A stretch of DNA of 64,000 nt, from positions 1,141,501 to 1,205,500 of the forward strand of contig NZ_CP088247.1 in the NCBI RefSeq assembly GCF_021117295.1. The letters are read 5' to 3'. The DNA is from Methylorubrum sp. B1-46. GTDB taxonomy: Bacteria; Pseudomonadota; Alphaproteobacteria; Rhizobiales; Beijerinckiaceae. Below the pieces are notes generated by a model. The model did no database searches. It had not been told where the DNA came from and was given only the letters and a program-made list of their open reading frames with translations. Shown here in pieces: positions 16,724 to 26,264 of the stretch (positions are counted from its first letter, which is position 1; every line of letters starts with the position of its first letter). The translations under genes were made by a program, and so were the position numbers.

Positions 16724-19700
16724 TCAGGCCGCGGCCTCGTTGCGCGGCTCCTGCATCGATGCGAGCGGCGCCTCCAGGCGGCAGATCAGGCCAGCCGGCG
16801 CATAGGTGAGCTTGACCTCGCCGCCGACCTCGGCGGCGAAGCTGCGCTCGATCAGGCGCGAGCCGAAGCCGCGGCGCGAGGGCTGGGTCAGGATCGGCGG
16901 CCCGCCCTGCTCGGACCATGTCAGGCAGAAGCGGGGTGTCTCGCCCTCGTGCACGACGTGCCAGCGCAGATCGACACATCCCGCCTCGTTCGAGAGGGCG
17001 CCGTACTTGGCCGCGTTGGTGGCCAGCTCGTGCAGGGCGAGCGCCAGCGAGAGCGCCGCCCTGGCCCCGAGGAGCACCCCCGGCCCGCTCGCGCGGATGC
17101 GCGCCGCGGCGGCCCCCCGATGGACCGCCAGAGCCCCCTCGACGACCTCGAGGATCGGCGCCTCGGTCCAGCTCGATCGGGTCAGGATGTCGTGCGCGCG
17201 GCCGAGCGAGATCAGGCGCGCGGCGAAGGCTTCGCGCGCGGCCTCCGGGTCCGAGGCGTTACGGAAGGTCTGGCTGGCGATCGCCTGGACGAGGGCGAGC
17301 GTGTTCTTGACCCGGTGCTGCAGCTCGCCGGTAAGCAGGCGCTGGTGCTCCTCGGCCCGCTTGCGCTCGCTGATGTCGAGCATCGCCCCGATCATCCGCA
17401 CCGCCGTTCCCTGTCCCTGCCCGTCCCGGATGACGTAGCCCCGGTCGAGGATGTCGGCGTAGGTGCCATCCGCGCGCAGGAAGCGGTACTCGTCGCTCCA
17501 GGCGGTGCCGGTCCCGTCGATGACGGCGTGGATCGAGGCGTCGATCCGCGCCCGGTCGTCGGGGTGGATGTGGGCGATCCACCAATCGCCGGTCGGATCG
17601 ACCGCCTCCGGCGCATAGCCGTGGGCGACCGTCAGCGCTTCGTTCCAGAGGACGTGGTTCGTGGCGAGGTTCCAGTCCCAGATCGCGTCGTTGGTGGCGC
17701 GCGCCGCGAGGCGGTAGCGCTCCTCGGTTTCGCGCAGAACCTGCTCGGCGCGCCGGCTCTGCGTGACGTCGCGCGCGGTGCCGATGAAGCGCACGGCGCG
17801 GCCTTCGGCGGAGAAGGCCTGCCCCTTGGCCGCCACCCAGCGCTCGACGCCGTCCTCCAGGCCGACGGTCCGGAAGGCGATGTCGTAGCGGCCGCTGCCG
17901 GCCGGATCGAGGGCGGCCTGAACCGCCGCATGGACCCAATCCCGATCGTCCAGATGCAGCCCCGCCAGGAAGACCGCGTAGCTGACGGGCGCCTCCGGCC
18001 TCAGGCCGAACAGGGCGCGGGTCCGCGCGTCCCATTCGAGCGTGTCGGTGACGAGGTCGTAGTCGAAGATGCCGGTCCCGGTGGCCTCGACGGCGAGGTA
18101 GAGTTGCTCCTGCGCCTTGCGCAGATCCTCCTCGGCCTGGCGGCGGTCGTGGATCTCGCTGTTGCTGCCGAGCCAGCCGACCACCGCGCCGCCCGCGTCC
18201 CGCAGCGGCTCGGCGCGGATCAGGAACCAGCGGTAGGTCCCGTCCCGGCGCCGCAGGCGCGCCTCGGTATCGTAGACGATCTCGCGGTGTCGCGCCGTGT
18301 CCCAGGCCCGGAGCAGACCATCAAGATCGTCCGGGTGGATCGCCTCGCCCCAGCCGAGCGGCAGCGCCTGTTCCGGCGTCTGGCCGGTATAGGCGTACCA
18401 GCGGTCGTTCAGGTAGCTGAGGCTGCCGTCCGGATTGCCGAACCAGATGATCGCCGGAGCGAGTTCGGTGAGCGCCTCGAAGCGCTCCTCGGCCACCTTG
18501 CGCTCGTGGATGTCGAGGGTGGTGCCGATCCAGCTCCTGAGCTGGCCCGCCTCGTCGCGCACGGGCCGCGCCCGCGAGAGGAACCAGCGATACTGCCCGT
18601 CGGCCCGGCGAAGCGGGAACTCGACCTCGTAAGGGCTCTTGCTCCGCGCCGCCGCGAGCCACGCGTCGCGGACGCGCTCGCGGTGATCGGGGTGGATCAC
18701 CCCCATCCAGCTCGCCTCGCCGGTCTCGCCGGGGGGCAGCCCCGTGTAATCGTACCAGTAGGCGTTGCAGTAGGTGATGTTGCCGGCCTCGTCGCCGAAC
18801 CACACCACCTGCGGGCTGACCTCGACCAGGGAGCGGTAGCGCATCTCGCTGTCCCGCAGCGCCGCCTCCGAGGCGCGCGGCCCGGTGCGGTCGCGCAGGA
18901 TCTTGAGGTAGCCGATGAGGGCGCCGCCCTCGGCGGTCAGCGGCATCATCTCGCCCGAGGCCCAGAAGCGGGTTCCGTCCCGGCGGATGTGCCAGCGCTC
19001 GTTCGGGGCGCTGCCGTTCTCCCTCGCCAGGCGCATCTCGACTTCGGGCCGGCCCTCCGCGCGATCCTCGGGCGTGAAGAACGCGTCGATCGCCTGCCCC
19101 AGCATCTCGGCCTCGGTCCAGCCGAGGATGCGCTCGGCGCCGGTGTTCCAGCGGGTGACGCGACCATCCGGATCGGTCGCCACGATCGCGTAGTCGGTGG
19201 CGCTGTCGAGGATGCGCTCGTGCAGCAGGCGCTGCTCCGCCTGCTCCCGCAGCGCGCGGCGCAGTTCCATCTGCGCCATGGCTTGGCGGGCGAGCCGCAT
19301 CAGGCCGCGGCGCTGCCGCTCCGAAAGTTTGCGCGGCCGGGTGTCGAGGACGCAGACCGTTCCGATCGGCTGCCCCTCGGCGGTCTTCAGCAAGGCTCCG
19401 GCGTAGAAGCGCAGGCCGGGCTCGCCGCTGACCAAGGGATTGCCGCCGAAGCGCGGGTCGCGCACCGTGTCCGGCACATAGAGGAAGTCGTTGTGCAGGA
19501 TGGCCTGCCGGCAGAACGAGGTTTCAAGCGGCGTCTCGCGCACGCCGAGGCCGACCTCCGCCTTGAAGAACTGACGCCCGTCGCCGACGAGGTTGACCAC
19601 GGCGATCGGTGCCTCGCACAGCTCGGCGGCGGCTTCCGCGATTTCGTCGAAATCCCGCTCGCGCGGCGTATCGAGCAACCGGTAACGGTCCAGGGCTTGA

Positions 19701-19780
19701 AGGCGCGCGGCCTCTCGCTCGCTCGTCGGGGCGGGGTTCATCGTGCAGACAGGCTTGGTGGCACCGGATTGTTCCACCAT
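16724..19780 (-). CDS. HWE-family sensor histidine kinase with GAF and five PAS domains
   Basis: 1018 aa, cytoplasmic. A GAF domain lies at about 30-175 (LLDTPRERDFDEIAE, FYAGALLKTAEGQPIGTVCVLD), then five PAS units starting near ILDSATDYAIVATDPDG, YRSLVEVSPQVVWFGDEAG, ALTELAPAIIWFGNPDG, AVEATGTGIFDYDL and AARATNDAIWDWNL. The HWE kinase core has the phospho-acceptor His822 in ELQHRVKNTLALVQAIA, then ALHELATNAAKYGALS and RRGFGSRLIERSF. Such kinases feed general stress or light signalling. ATG 19780 was used; ATG 19741 (MNPAPTSERE) is equally plausible. Divergent from a hybrid kinase 373 bp away. Confidence 0.9.
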   Translation of the reverse strand: MVEQSGATKPVCTMNPAPTSEREAARLQALDRYRLLDTPRERDFDEIAEAAAELCEAPIAVVNLVGDGRQFFKAEVGLGVRETPLETSFCRQAILHNDFLYVPDTVRDPRFGGNPLVSGEPGLRFYAGALLKTAEGQPIGTVCVLDTRPRKLSERQRRGLMRLARQAMAQMELRRALREQAEQRLLHERILDSATDYAIVATDPDGRVTRWNTGAERILGWTEAEMLGQAIDAFFTPEDRAEGRPEVEMRLARENGSAPNERWHIRRDGTRFWASGEMMPLTAEGGALIGYLKILRDRTGPRASEAALRDSEMRYRSLVEVSPQVVWFGDEAGNITYCNAYWYDYTGLPPGETGEASWMGVIHPDHRERVRDAWLAAARSKSPYEVEFPLRRADGQYRWFLSRARPVRDEAGQLRSWIGTTLDIHERKVAEERFEALTELAPAIIWFGNPDGSLSYLNDRWYAYTGQTPEQALPLGWGEAIHPDDLDGLLRAWDTARHREIVYDTEARLRRRDGTYRWFLIRAEPLRDAGGAVVGWLGSNSEIHDRRQAEEDLRKAQEQLYLAVEATGTGIFDYDLVTDTLEWDARTRALFGLRPEAPVSYAVFLAGLHLDDRDWVHAAVQAALDPAGSGRYDIAFRTVGLEDGVERWVAAKGQAFSAEGRAVRFIGTARDVTQSRRAEQVLRETEERYRLAARATNDAIWDWNLATNHVLWNEALTVAHGYAPEAVDPTGDWWIAHIHPDDRARIDASIHAVIDGTGTAWSDEYRFLRADGTYADILDRGYVIRDGQGQGTAVRMIGAMLDISERKRAEEHQRLLTGELQHRVKNTLALVQAIASQTFRNASDPEAAREAFAARLISLGRAHDILTRSSWTEAPILEVVEGALAVHRGAAAARIRASGPGVLLGARAALSLALALHELATNAAKYGALSNEAGCVDLRWHVVHEGETPRFCLTWSEQGGPPILTQPSRRGFGSRLIERSFAAEVGGEVKLTYAPAGLICRLEAPLASMQEPRNEAAA

Positions 19781-20153
19781 GCGGGGCCGGCTCAGGCGAA
19801 AGTGAGGCCGATCGGACGGCGATGGCGGCGCGTCGATGGATGGAGGGCGTCGAGGACGTCCACTCTGCCGTCACACCTCTCTCGCGGCCAACTCTCTTGC
19901 TGCATTGAGTGGCAACCGGTGACCGGCCACCCCGGTTACAATCGGCGAGGTGCTGAAACGGCGCAGGCCGAGAGGCTCGCCCGCAATGAATCGACAGGTT
20001 ATCCCACCGCCATGCTTGGCCTTCCCTCTCGAGACCTGCGGCACCCGACGGGCGCGGTTCGACCGACCGTGACCGGGCGGAGGGCCATCGTCGGGTGCAA
20101 GGCGGCCGATGTGTCGGCGCGCGGAGATGTCCGGGCCGCAGGCGTCGCGCGTC
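19781..20153. other. divergent promoter region between two sensor kinases
   Basis: 373 bp holding both kinase promoters. I see no clear sigma-factor boxes or operator palindrome. An in-frame ATG at 20127 could lengthen the plus-strand kinase by nine residues. Confidence 0.4.
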
Positions 20154-22640
20154 ATGGCTGATGCCTTCGCATTCCTGCCGCCCGGAGGAGAGACCGGCGC
20201 CGAGATCCGCGCCCACGACTGGTCGGCGAGTTCACTCGGGCCGCCGGAGCGATGGCCGCAATCGCTGCGCAGCACGCTGTCGCTGATGCTGTCCTGCCCC
20301 ACGGCGATGTTCCTCGCTTGGGGACCGGACCTGCTGTGCTTCTACAACGACGCCTACCGCCCGATGCTCGGCTACCGGCTCTCCGGCGCGCTGGGCCAAC
20401 CCTTCCGCGCGGTCTGGGCCAGCATCTGGGACGAGATCGGTCCGCTGGTGGATGCGACCCTCGCAGGTGAGAGCCAGACCCTCACCGACGTCATGCTGGA
20501 CCTCTCGCGCGAGGGGAAGCCCGAGCAGGGTTGGTGGTCCTTCACCTACTCGCCCGCCTACGACGAGGCCGGCGCCGTCGCCGGCCTGTTCTGCGTCACC
20601 GCCGAGACGACGGCCCGCGTCCTCGGCGAGCGGCGCCTGCGCGAGAGCGAGGACCATTACCGGCACACGGTCGAACTCAATCCGCAGGTGCCGTGGACCT
20701 GCGACCCGCACGGCAACATCACCTCCTACTCGAACCGCTGGCTCGAACTGACCGGGCAGGCGCCGGGCGAACCGGAGGGCGCCGGCTGGGCCAAGGCGCT
20801 TCATCCCGACGACGTGCCTTGGACCATGACCGTGTTCGCGGGCTGCCTCGCCTCGGGCGAGCCGGTCGATGTGAATTACCGCATCCGCATCGCCCGCACC
20901 GGCGCGTACCGCTGGATGCGCGCGCGCGCCCGGCCGCGGCGCAACGAGGGCGGCGCGATCATCCGCTGGTACGGCGTCGTCGAGGATATCCACGACCGCA
21001 AGCTCGCCGAGGAGCGCCTGCAGGACCTGAACGCCACGCTGGAGCGGCGCGTGGCGGACGCGCTCGCCCAGCGCAAGCTCTGGGCCGACGTGTTCGAGAC
21101 CACCGACGCTCTCGTGGCCGCGCTCGACGACGATTACCGCGTGCTCGCGGTGAACCGCGCCTATGTCGACGAGTTCGAGAGCATCTACGGCGTCCGGCCC
21201 GGCGTCGGCGACAACCTCCTCGACCTGCTGGCCGGTCATCCCGACGACCGCGCCGCGGTGAAGGCGGTCTGGTCCCGTGCCCTTGCCGGCGAGGAATTCA
21301 CCCTCATCGAGGCGTTCGGCGCCCCGGAACGCAAGCGGCCCTCCTACGAGCTGCGGTTCACGGCGCTGCGGGACGCGCAGGGACGCCGGATCGGCGCGTT
21401 CCAGTATGCCCAGGACGTCTCCGAGCGGCTGCGCGGCCAGGAGCAACTCGCCCGAGCCGAGGAAGCGCTGCGCCATGCCCAGAAGATGGAGGCCGTCGGC
21501 CAGCTCACCGGCGGCGTGGCGCACGACTTCAACAACCTTCTGACCATCATCCGCTCGTCCGTCGAGTTCCTGCGCCGGCCGAATCTGCCCGAGGACCGGC
21601 GCAGCCGCTACCTGGAGGCGGTCTCGGACACGGTCGATCGCGCCGCCAAGCTGACGAGCCAGCTCCTGTCCTTCGCCCGGCGGCAGCCCCTCAAGCCCGA
21701 GGTGTTCGACCTCGGCGGGCGGCTTCGCGGCGTGGCCGACATGCTGAACGCGGTGACCGGCGCCCGCATCCGCATCGTCGCGGAGGTGCCCGACCTGCCC
21801 TGCCACGTGCGGGTCGATCCGAGCCAGTTCGAGACCGCGCTGGTCAACCTCGCGGTCAATGCCCGCGACGCGATGGCCGGCGAGGGCACGCTGACGCTCG
21901 GGCTCGCCTGCGGGACGGCGCTGCCCTCGATCCGCGGCCATGCCGGCGCGGCCGGGCCCTTCGCCGCCCTCTCGGTCCGCGACGACGGCACCGGCATCGC
22001 CCCGGAGCATCTGACGCGCATCTTCGAGCCGTTCTACACCACCAAGGCGGTAGGCAAGGGGACCGGGCTCGGCCTCTCTCAGGTCATCGGCTTCGCCAAG
22101 CAATCGGGCGGCGACATCGACGTGGCGAGCGAACCGGGACACGGCACCACCTTCACGCTCTACCTGCCCGAGGTCGATGCGCCCGCGCCGGAGACGCAGC
22201 AGGGGGACGACACGGCCGAGCCCGCGACCGAGGAGCGGGCGCTCTGCGTGCTCGTGGTCGAGGACAATCTCGATGTCGGACGCTTCTGCACCCAGCTTCT
22301 GGAGGATCTCGGCCACTCGATCGTCTGGGCGCACGATGCCGAGACGGCGCTCGTCGAATTCGAGCGGGTGCCGTTCCGGTTCGACGCGGTCTTCTCGGAC
22401 GTGGTGATGCCGGGCATGGGCGGGGTCGAACTCGCACGGCGGCTGAAGGCCGGCCACCCGAACCTGCCGATCATCCTGACCACCGGCTACAGCGACGTGC
22501 TGGCCCAGGACGACACGCACGGCTTCGACCTCGTCCGCAAGCCCTACTCGGCCGAGCAGGTCGCGCGCGCGCTGCGCAACGTCCTGAACCGGCGTCCCCG
22601 GCCGGCGGGCGCCCCCGGCCACCGGCCGACCCCGGCCTGA
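20154..22640 (+). CDS. hybrid PAS sensor histidine kinase with C-terminal receiver
   Basis: 828 aa, no membrane segments. Order: an N-terminal sensor region (HDWSASSLGPPERWPQSL, CFYNDAYRPMLG), PAS (HTVELNPQVPWTCDPHGNI), a coiled coil, PAS (VFETTDALVAALDDDYRV), HisKA with acceptor His457 in GGVAHDFNNLL, HATPase_c (NLAVNARDAM, DDGTGIAPEHL, GKGTGLGLSQV) and a receiver with VVEDN and phospho-acceptor Asp749 in VFSDVVMPGMGG. A phosphorelay sensor; the stimulus is unknown. A truncated relative of its N-terminus lies at 8495. Confidence 0.92.
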   Translation: MADAFAFLPPGGETGAEIRAHDWSASSLGPPERWPQSLRSTLSLMLSCPTAMFLAWGPDLLCFYNDAYRPMLGYRLSGALGQPFRAVWASIWDEIGPLVDATLAGESQTLTDVMLDLSREGKPEQGWWSFTYSPAYDEAGAVAGLFCVTAETTARVLGERRLRESEDHYRHTVELNPQVPWTCDPHGNITSYSNRWLELTGQAPGEPEGAGWAKALHPDDVPWTMTVFAGCLASGEPVDVNYRIRIARTGAYRWMRARARPRRNEGGAIIRWYGVVEDIHDRKLAEERLQDLNATLERRVADALAQRKLWADVFETTDALVAALDDDYRVLAVNRAYVDEFESIYGVRPGVGDNLLDLLAGHPDDRAAVKAVWSRALAGEEFTLIEAFGAPERKRPSYELRFTALRDAQGRRIGAFQYAQDVSERLRGQEQLARAEEALRHAQKMEAVGQLTGGVAHDFNNLLTIIRSSVEFLRRPNLPEDRRSRYLEAVSDTVDRAAKLTSQLLSFARRQPLKPEVFDLGGRLRGVADMLNAVTGARIRIVAEVPDLPCHVRVDPSQFETALVNLAVNARDAMAGEGTLTLGLACGTALPSIRGHAGAAGPFAALSVRDDGTGIAPEHLTRIFEPFYTTKAVGKGTGLGLSQVIGFAKQSGGDIDVASEPGHGTTFTLYLPEVDAPAPETQQGDDTAEPATEERALCVLVVEDNLDVGRFCTQLLEDLGHSIVWAHDAETALVEFERVPFRFDAVFSDVVMPGMGGVELARRLKAGHPNLPIILTTGYSDVLAQDDTHGFDLVRKPYSAEQVARALRNVLNRRPRPAGAPGHRPTPA

Positions 22641-22709
22641 AGCGGGGCACAGGGCGGCCGCCGCCCTCCGCCGGTTCATACCCCCCGATCGACCGGCGGT
22701 CTGCCGGGA

Positions 22710-23330
22710 TCAGGCGCCCGTCGGACCGGTGGCCCCACCGGGAGGCTGCGGGCTGCTGCCGACTCCCGGCGCCGCCGTGCCGTCCGACGCGGCCGGCTCG
22801 GCGCTTCCGGGCATCGACACCTCCGGTCCCGACAAAGCCGCCTGGAGCCGGCTTTCCTGCTCCGGCGAGAGTGAGGAGCGGATCACGCGCCCCCGGAACT
22901 GCTTCATCTCCGCGAGGACCTTCTCCGGCTGCGCCTTGCGCACGAGGATGAACAGGGCCGAGGTGTTCGGCTGCACGGCCTCGGCCACGGAGCGGATGAA
23001 ATCGTCGTTGATGCCGTAATCGGCGAGCTTGCCCGACAGCGCCCCCGCTCCCGCCCCGAGCGCCGCCCCCGTGGCGAGGCCGAGCAGCGGGTTCAGGAAG
23101 AGGAGGCCGACCAGCGAGCCCCACATCGCGCCCCAGATGCCGCCGGAGGCCGCTCCCGCCCCGATCAGATCGACGCTCTGCTTGAGCCGCAGCTTGCCGT
23201 CCGGGCTCCGCACGGCGACGACCGCATCCTCCAGATCGATCAGGTACTCGCCCTGCAGGCGTGCCAGCTCGTTCAGGGCACTGTCCGCCTGTTGCGGATC
23301 CTCGAATCCAATCACCACAAGCTCGGCCAT
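22710..23330 (-). CDS. DUF1269 family membrane-associated protein
   Basis: 206 aa. N-terminal ferredoxin-like half (MAELVVIGFEDPQQADSAL, LEDAVVAVRSPDGKLRLKQS), then a glycine-rich hydrophobic stretch (GGIWGAMWGSLVGLLFLNP, LGLATGAALGAGAGALSGK) and FIRSVAEAVQPNTSALFILV, all typical of DUF1269. The tail is Pro/Gly/Ser-rich. The ATG is preceded by GAGGAGGA. Function unknown; members are often stress induced. Confidence 0.82.
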   Translation of the reverse strand: MAELVVIGFEDPQQADSALNELARLQGEYLIDLEDAVVAVRSPDGKLRLKQSVDLIGAGAASGGIWGAMWGSLVGLLFLNPLLGLATGAALGAGAGALSGKLADYGINDDFIRSVAEAVQPNTSALFILVRKAQPEKVLAEMKQFRGRVIRSSLSPEQESRLQAALSGPEVSMPGSAEPAASDGTAAPGVGSSPQPPGGATGPTGA

Positions 23331-23856
23331 TCATTCCTCCTCGATGAAGACGGTGCGACGGGTGTTGTCGGCCCTGGCACGGTCAGGGTGGCGAACCGTG
23401 CCCGCCGGTTCTCGCCAGGCGCGGGAGAATGGCGGGCACGCTGTGGAATCTGACCGTCTTCCGGCGCAGCACATCCGCCGGGGACAGGCCGCCGAAGCGA
23501 TGGCAGCTCATGGTCACTTAACAAGGCTGCGACCGGCAAAACTCCCCAATCACTGCAACAGATCTACCGGCAATATTTAATTATGAAGCATGTCTTTCAT
23601 TAACAACAGGCCATCTCTTCGCCAATCCCAGAAAGACGATGCCTAACCCTACCCCACAAATCGGTCGCTTCAATTGATCTGCCTCATTGGAAGGCGCAGC
23701 CCACGGGCCGAGATGAGGCTCCGGCCGGCAACCGAGCTTTCAACCGTGCGTCGAGCAGGCATTCGTCCGAAAGCCATGCCCGCAACGGCGAACCGATGAC
23801 AGCCTGATCCGTCGCGCCGGAACAACGACACCGTCCGCTTTCCTCGGAGACGCGCA
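23331..23856. other. intergenic region, no gene recognised
   Basis: 526 bp between divergent DUF1269 and oleate hydratase genes, with an AT-rich core around 23565-23600 that is the most promoter-like stretch. No convincing open frame or RNA. Confidence 0.45.
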
Positions 23857-25824
23857 ATGGCTGGGGCCCATCCAGGCGAAGAAGGCCGCGATTTCACCGT
23901 CGAGGCGGATGCATCGGCCGCCTATTGGCACCATCGGCCGGACAACACGCTTCCGCCCCCGGACATGATGGGCGCCTACATGCGAAACCGTCCCGTGCCG
24001 GACCAACGGGTGGAGGAGCGCAGGGCATGGATCATCGGCAGCGGCATCGCAGGCCTCGCCGCCGCCTTCTACATGATCCGCGACGGCGGCATGAAGGGCG
24101 AGGACATCACCATCCTCGACGCCTTGAGCGTCGAGGGCGGCTCCCTCGACGGCGCCGGCAATCCGCAGGACGGCTACATCATCCGCGGCGGCCGCGAGAT
24201 GAACTGGAATTACGACAACCTCTGGGACATGTTCCAGGATGTTCAGGCGCTGGAACTGCCGGAGGGCTACAGCGTCCTCGACGAGTACCGGCTCGTCAAC
24301 GACCGTGACCCCAATTACTCCAAGGCGCGGCTCATGCACCAGCAGGGGCAGATCCGCGACTTCTCGAGATTTGGCCTCACGAAATCCCAGCAATGGGAGC
24401 TGATCCGGCTGCTGCTCAAGCGCAAGGAAGATCTCGACGACATTACGATTGAGCAATATTTCAGCTCAGGCTTTCTCGAGACCAATTTCTGGTTTCTCTG
24501 GCGCTCCATGTTCGCATTCGAGAACTGGCAAAGCCTGCTTGAAATGAAGCTCTACATGCATCGCTTCCTCGACTCGATCGACGGATTGACGGACATGTCG
24601 GCGCTCGTCTTCCCGAAATACAATCAGTACGACAGCTTCGTCCGTCCACTGGTGAACCACCTTCAGGCCCGCGGCGTGAAGGTGCGGTTCGGCGCGCGGG
24701 CCACCGACCTTGCGATGCGCGTCGAGGGCGAGACGCGGAGCGTCACGGGCATCCACATCCGGGCGGACGGCAAGAACGAGGTCATCCCGGTCGCGGCCGG
24801 GGATGTGGTCTTTGCCCTGACGGGCTCGATGACCGAGGGCACGGCCTACGGTGACATGGACCATGCACCGGTCCTCGAACGCGGCCAGCACGATCCGGGC
24901 GAGGACAGCGATTGGACGCTGTGGAAGAATCTGGCGGAAAAATCCCCAGTCTTCGGAAAGCCCGCGAAGTTCTACGGCGATACCGAGAAATCGATGTGGG
25001 AATCGGTGACGCTGACCTGCGAACCGTCGCCCCTCGTCGAGCGCTTGAAGGAGCTGGCGGTCAACGATCCCTATTCAGGCAAGACCGTGACAGGCGGGAT
25101 CATCACCTTCACGGACTCGAACTGGGTCCTGAGCGTCACCTGCAACCGTCAGCCGCATTTCCCAGGACAGCCCAAGGACGTGCTGGTCCTCTGGGCCTAC
25201 GCGCTGCTGATGGACAAGGACGGGAACCATGTCCGCAAGCCGATGCCGGCCTGTACCGGCCGGGAGATCCTGAGCGAACTCTGCTTCCATCTCGGGATTG
25301 CCGATCAGAGCGAGGCGGTGGCGGCCAAGACGAAGGTGCGCCTCGCACTCATGCCCTACATCACGGCGATGTTCATGCCGCGCGCCGCGGGCGACCGGCC
25401 GCATGTGGTGCCGAAGGGCTGCACGAATCTCGGCCTGATGGGCCAGTTCGTCGAAACCGCGAACGACATCATCTTCACGATGGACAGTTCGATCCGCACC
25501 GCCCGCGTGGCCGTCTATACGCTGCTCGATTTGAAGAAGCAGGTGCCGGATATCAGCCCGGTCCAGTACGACATCCGCAACCTGCTCAAGGCGGCGCGCG
25601 CCTTGAACAACAACGAGCCCTTCCCCGGCGAACGCCTGCTGCATCGCTTGCTCGGGCGAACCTACTACGCCCATATCCTACCGCCCCTGCCGGAGCTCGA
25701 AGGGCCGCCCCGCGGATCGGCTCAGCTGGAAATGCGGCATCTGCTCAGCAAGAGACGGCAGGCTCTGACCGCCATCGGCGCCTCGATCGAACAGATTCGC
25801 GGGCATATTCGATCACAGAAGTGA
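23857..25824 (+). CDS. ohyA: oleate hydratase (MCRA family, FAD-dependent)
   Basis: 655 aa. FAD-binding [18 protein letters not shown] starts near residue 60, followed by [17 protein letters not shown] and [20 protein letters not shown], diagnostic of the myosin-cross-reactive-antigen family. Further conserved blocks: [26 protein letters not shown] ([18 protein letters not shown]), [19 protein letters not shown] and [13 protein letters not shown]. The enzyme adds water to the cis-9 double bond of oleate to give 10-hydroxystearate, a detoxification or fatty-acid modification step. Length is in the family range. It stands alone between intergenic stretches, so its partners are not evident. Confidence 0.93.
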   Translation: MAGAHPGEEGRDFTVEADASAAYWHHRPDNTLPPPDMMGAYMRNRPVPDQRVEERRAWIIGSGIAGLAAAFYMIRDGGMKGEDITILDALSVEGGSLDGAGNPQDGYIIRGGREMNWNYDNLWDMFQDVQALELPEGYSVLDEYRLVNDRDPNYSKARLMHQQGQIRDFSRFGLTKSQQWELIRLLLKRKEDLDDITIEQYFSSGFLETNFWFLWRSMFAFENWQSLLEMKLYMHRFLDSIDGLTDMSALVFPKYNQYDSFVRPLVNHLQARGVKVRFGARATDLAMRVEGETRSVTGIHIRADGKNEVIPVAAGDVVFALTGSMTEGTAYGDMDHAPVLERGQHDPGEDSDWTLWKNLAEKSPVFGKPAKFYGDTEKSMWESVTLTCEPSPLVERLKELAVNDPYSGKTVTGGIITFTDSNWVLSVTCNRQPHFPGQPKDVLVLWAYALLMDKDGNHVRKPMPACTGREILSELCFHLGIADQSEAVAAKTKVRLALMPYITAMFMPRAAGDRPHVVPKGCTNLGLMGQFVETANDIIFTMDSSIRTARVAVYTLLDLKKQVPDISPVQYDIRNLLKAARALNNNEPFPGERLLHRLLGRTYYAHILPPLPELEGPPRGSAQLEMRHLLSKRRQALTAIGASIEQIRGHIRSQK

Positions 25825-26264
25825 TCCCGGCGCCTTGCGACGGCAGGACGTCACACCTCCTGCCTGATGCGGGTCCATCGAAGCAGCCCGATGAACATGA
25901 TATAAATATTTCCAGGCATCAAAATCCCACTTCCAAATCAGCTAAACCAAAAACGTCCATTAAATCACTGATATAGTCTCTCTTCGTCATTGCGAGGCGA
26001 AGCCGAGGCAATTTGCCAGAAACGGTGTGACCCGACCGATCCTCGCCGTTGACGATGCGCTTCCGGAGGCATCCACGGCCCGCCCAGCCCAGAGTCCGCT
26101 CCGGTTTTACCCCCGCCCGACCACGATCTCGCCCCAGAATCGCCGAGTGCCGCCGCACACTTGGTTAACGATAGATTGATCGGCTGGGGCAGCCTTTGCC
26201 CCCGTGCCGACAGGGCGGTTCAGGGGCGGAGGCCGCTCCGGGACGAGATTTCGGGCGGCGCAGC
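25825..26264. other. intergenic region with palindromic repeat
   Basis: 440 bp between oleate hydratase and the DUF2778 gene. It holds an AT-rich patch near 25890-25980 and the 28-nt repeat annotated separately. No convincing gene. Confidence 0.45.
25985..26012 (+). repeat. 28-nt palindromic intergenic repeat (CGTCATTGCGAGG type)
   Basis: Starts CGTCATTGCGAGGCGAAG and ends GAGGCAAT; the ATTGC and GCAAT arms are inverted. A copy with one mismatch in 28 lies at 58112. This is the left arm of a dispersed palindromic element common in Rhizobiales genomes. Confidence 0.65.

Noticed and set aside
16949..20161. 1070-aa open frame on the plus strand opposite the HWE kinase
   Set aside because: It is the antisense of a well-supported kinase; low stop-codon frequency at high GC explains its length, and its composition (Arg/Gly/Ala/Pro-rich) shows no domain.
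20232..22679. 815-aa open frame on the minus strand opposite the hybrid kinase
   Set aside because: Antisense shadow of a kinase with complete motifs; no recognisable domain in the shadow.
25985..26012. CRISPR repeat
   Set aside because: Only dispersed single copies, no regular spacers and no cas genes in the window.
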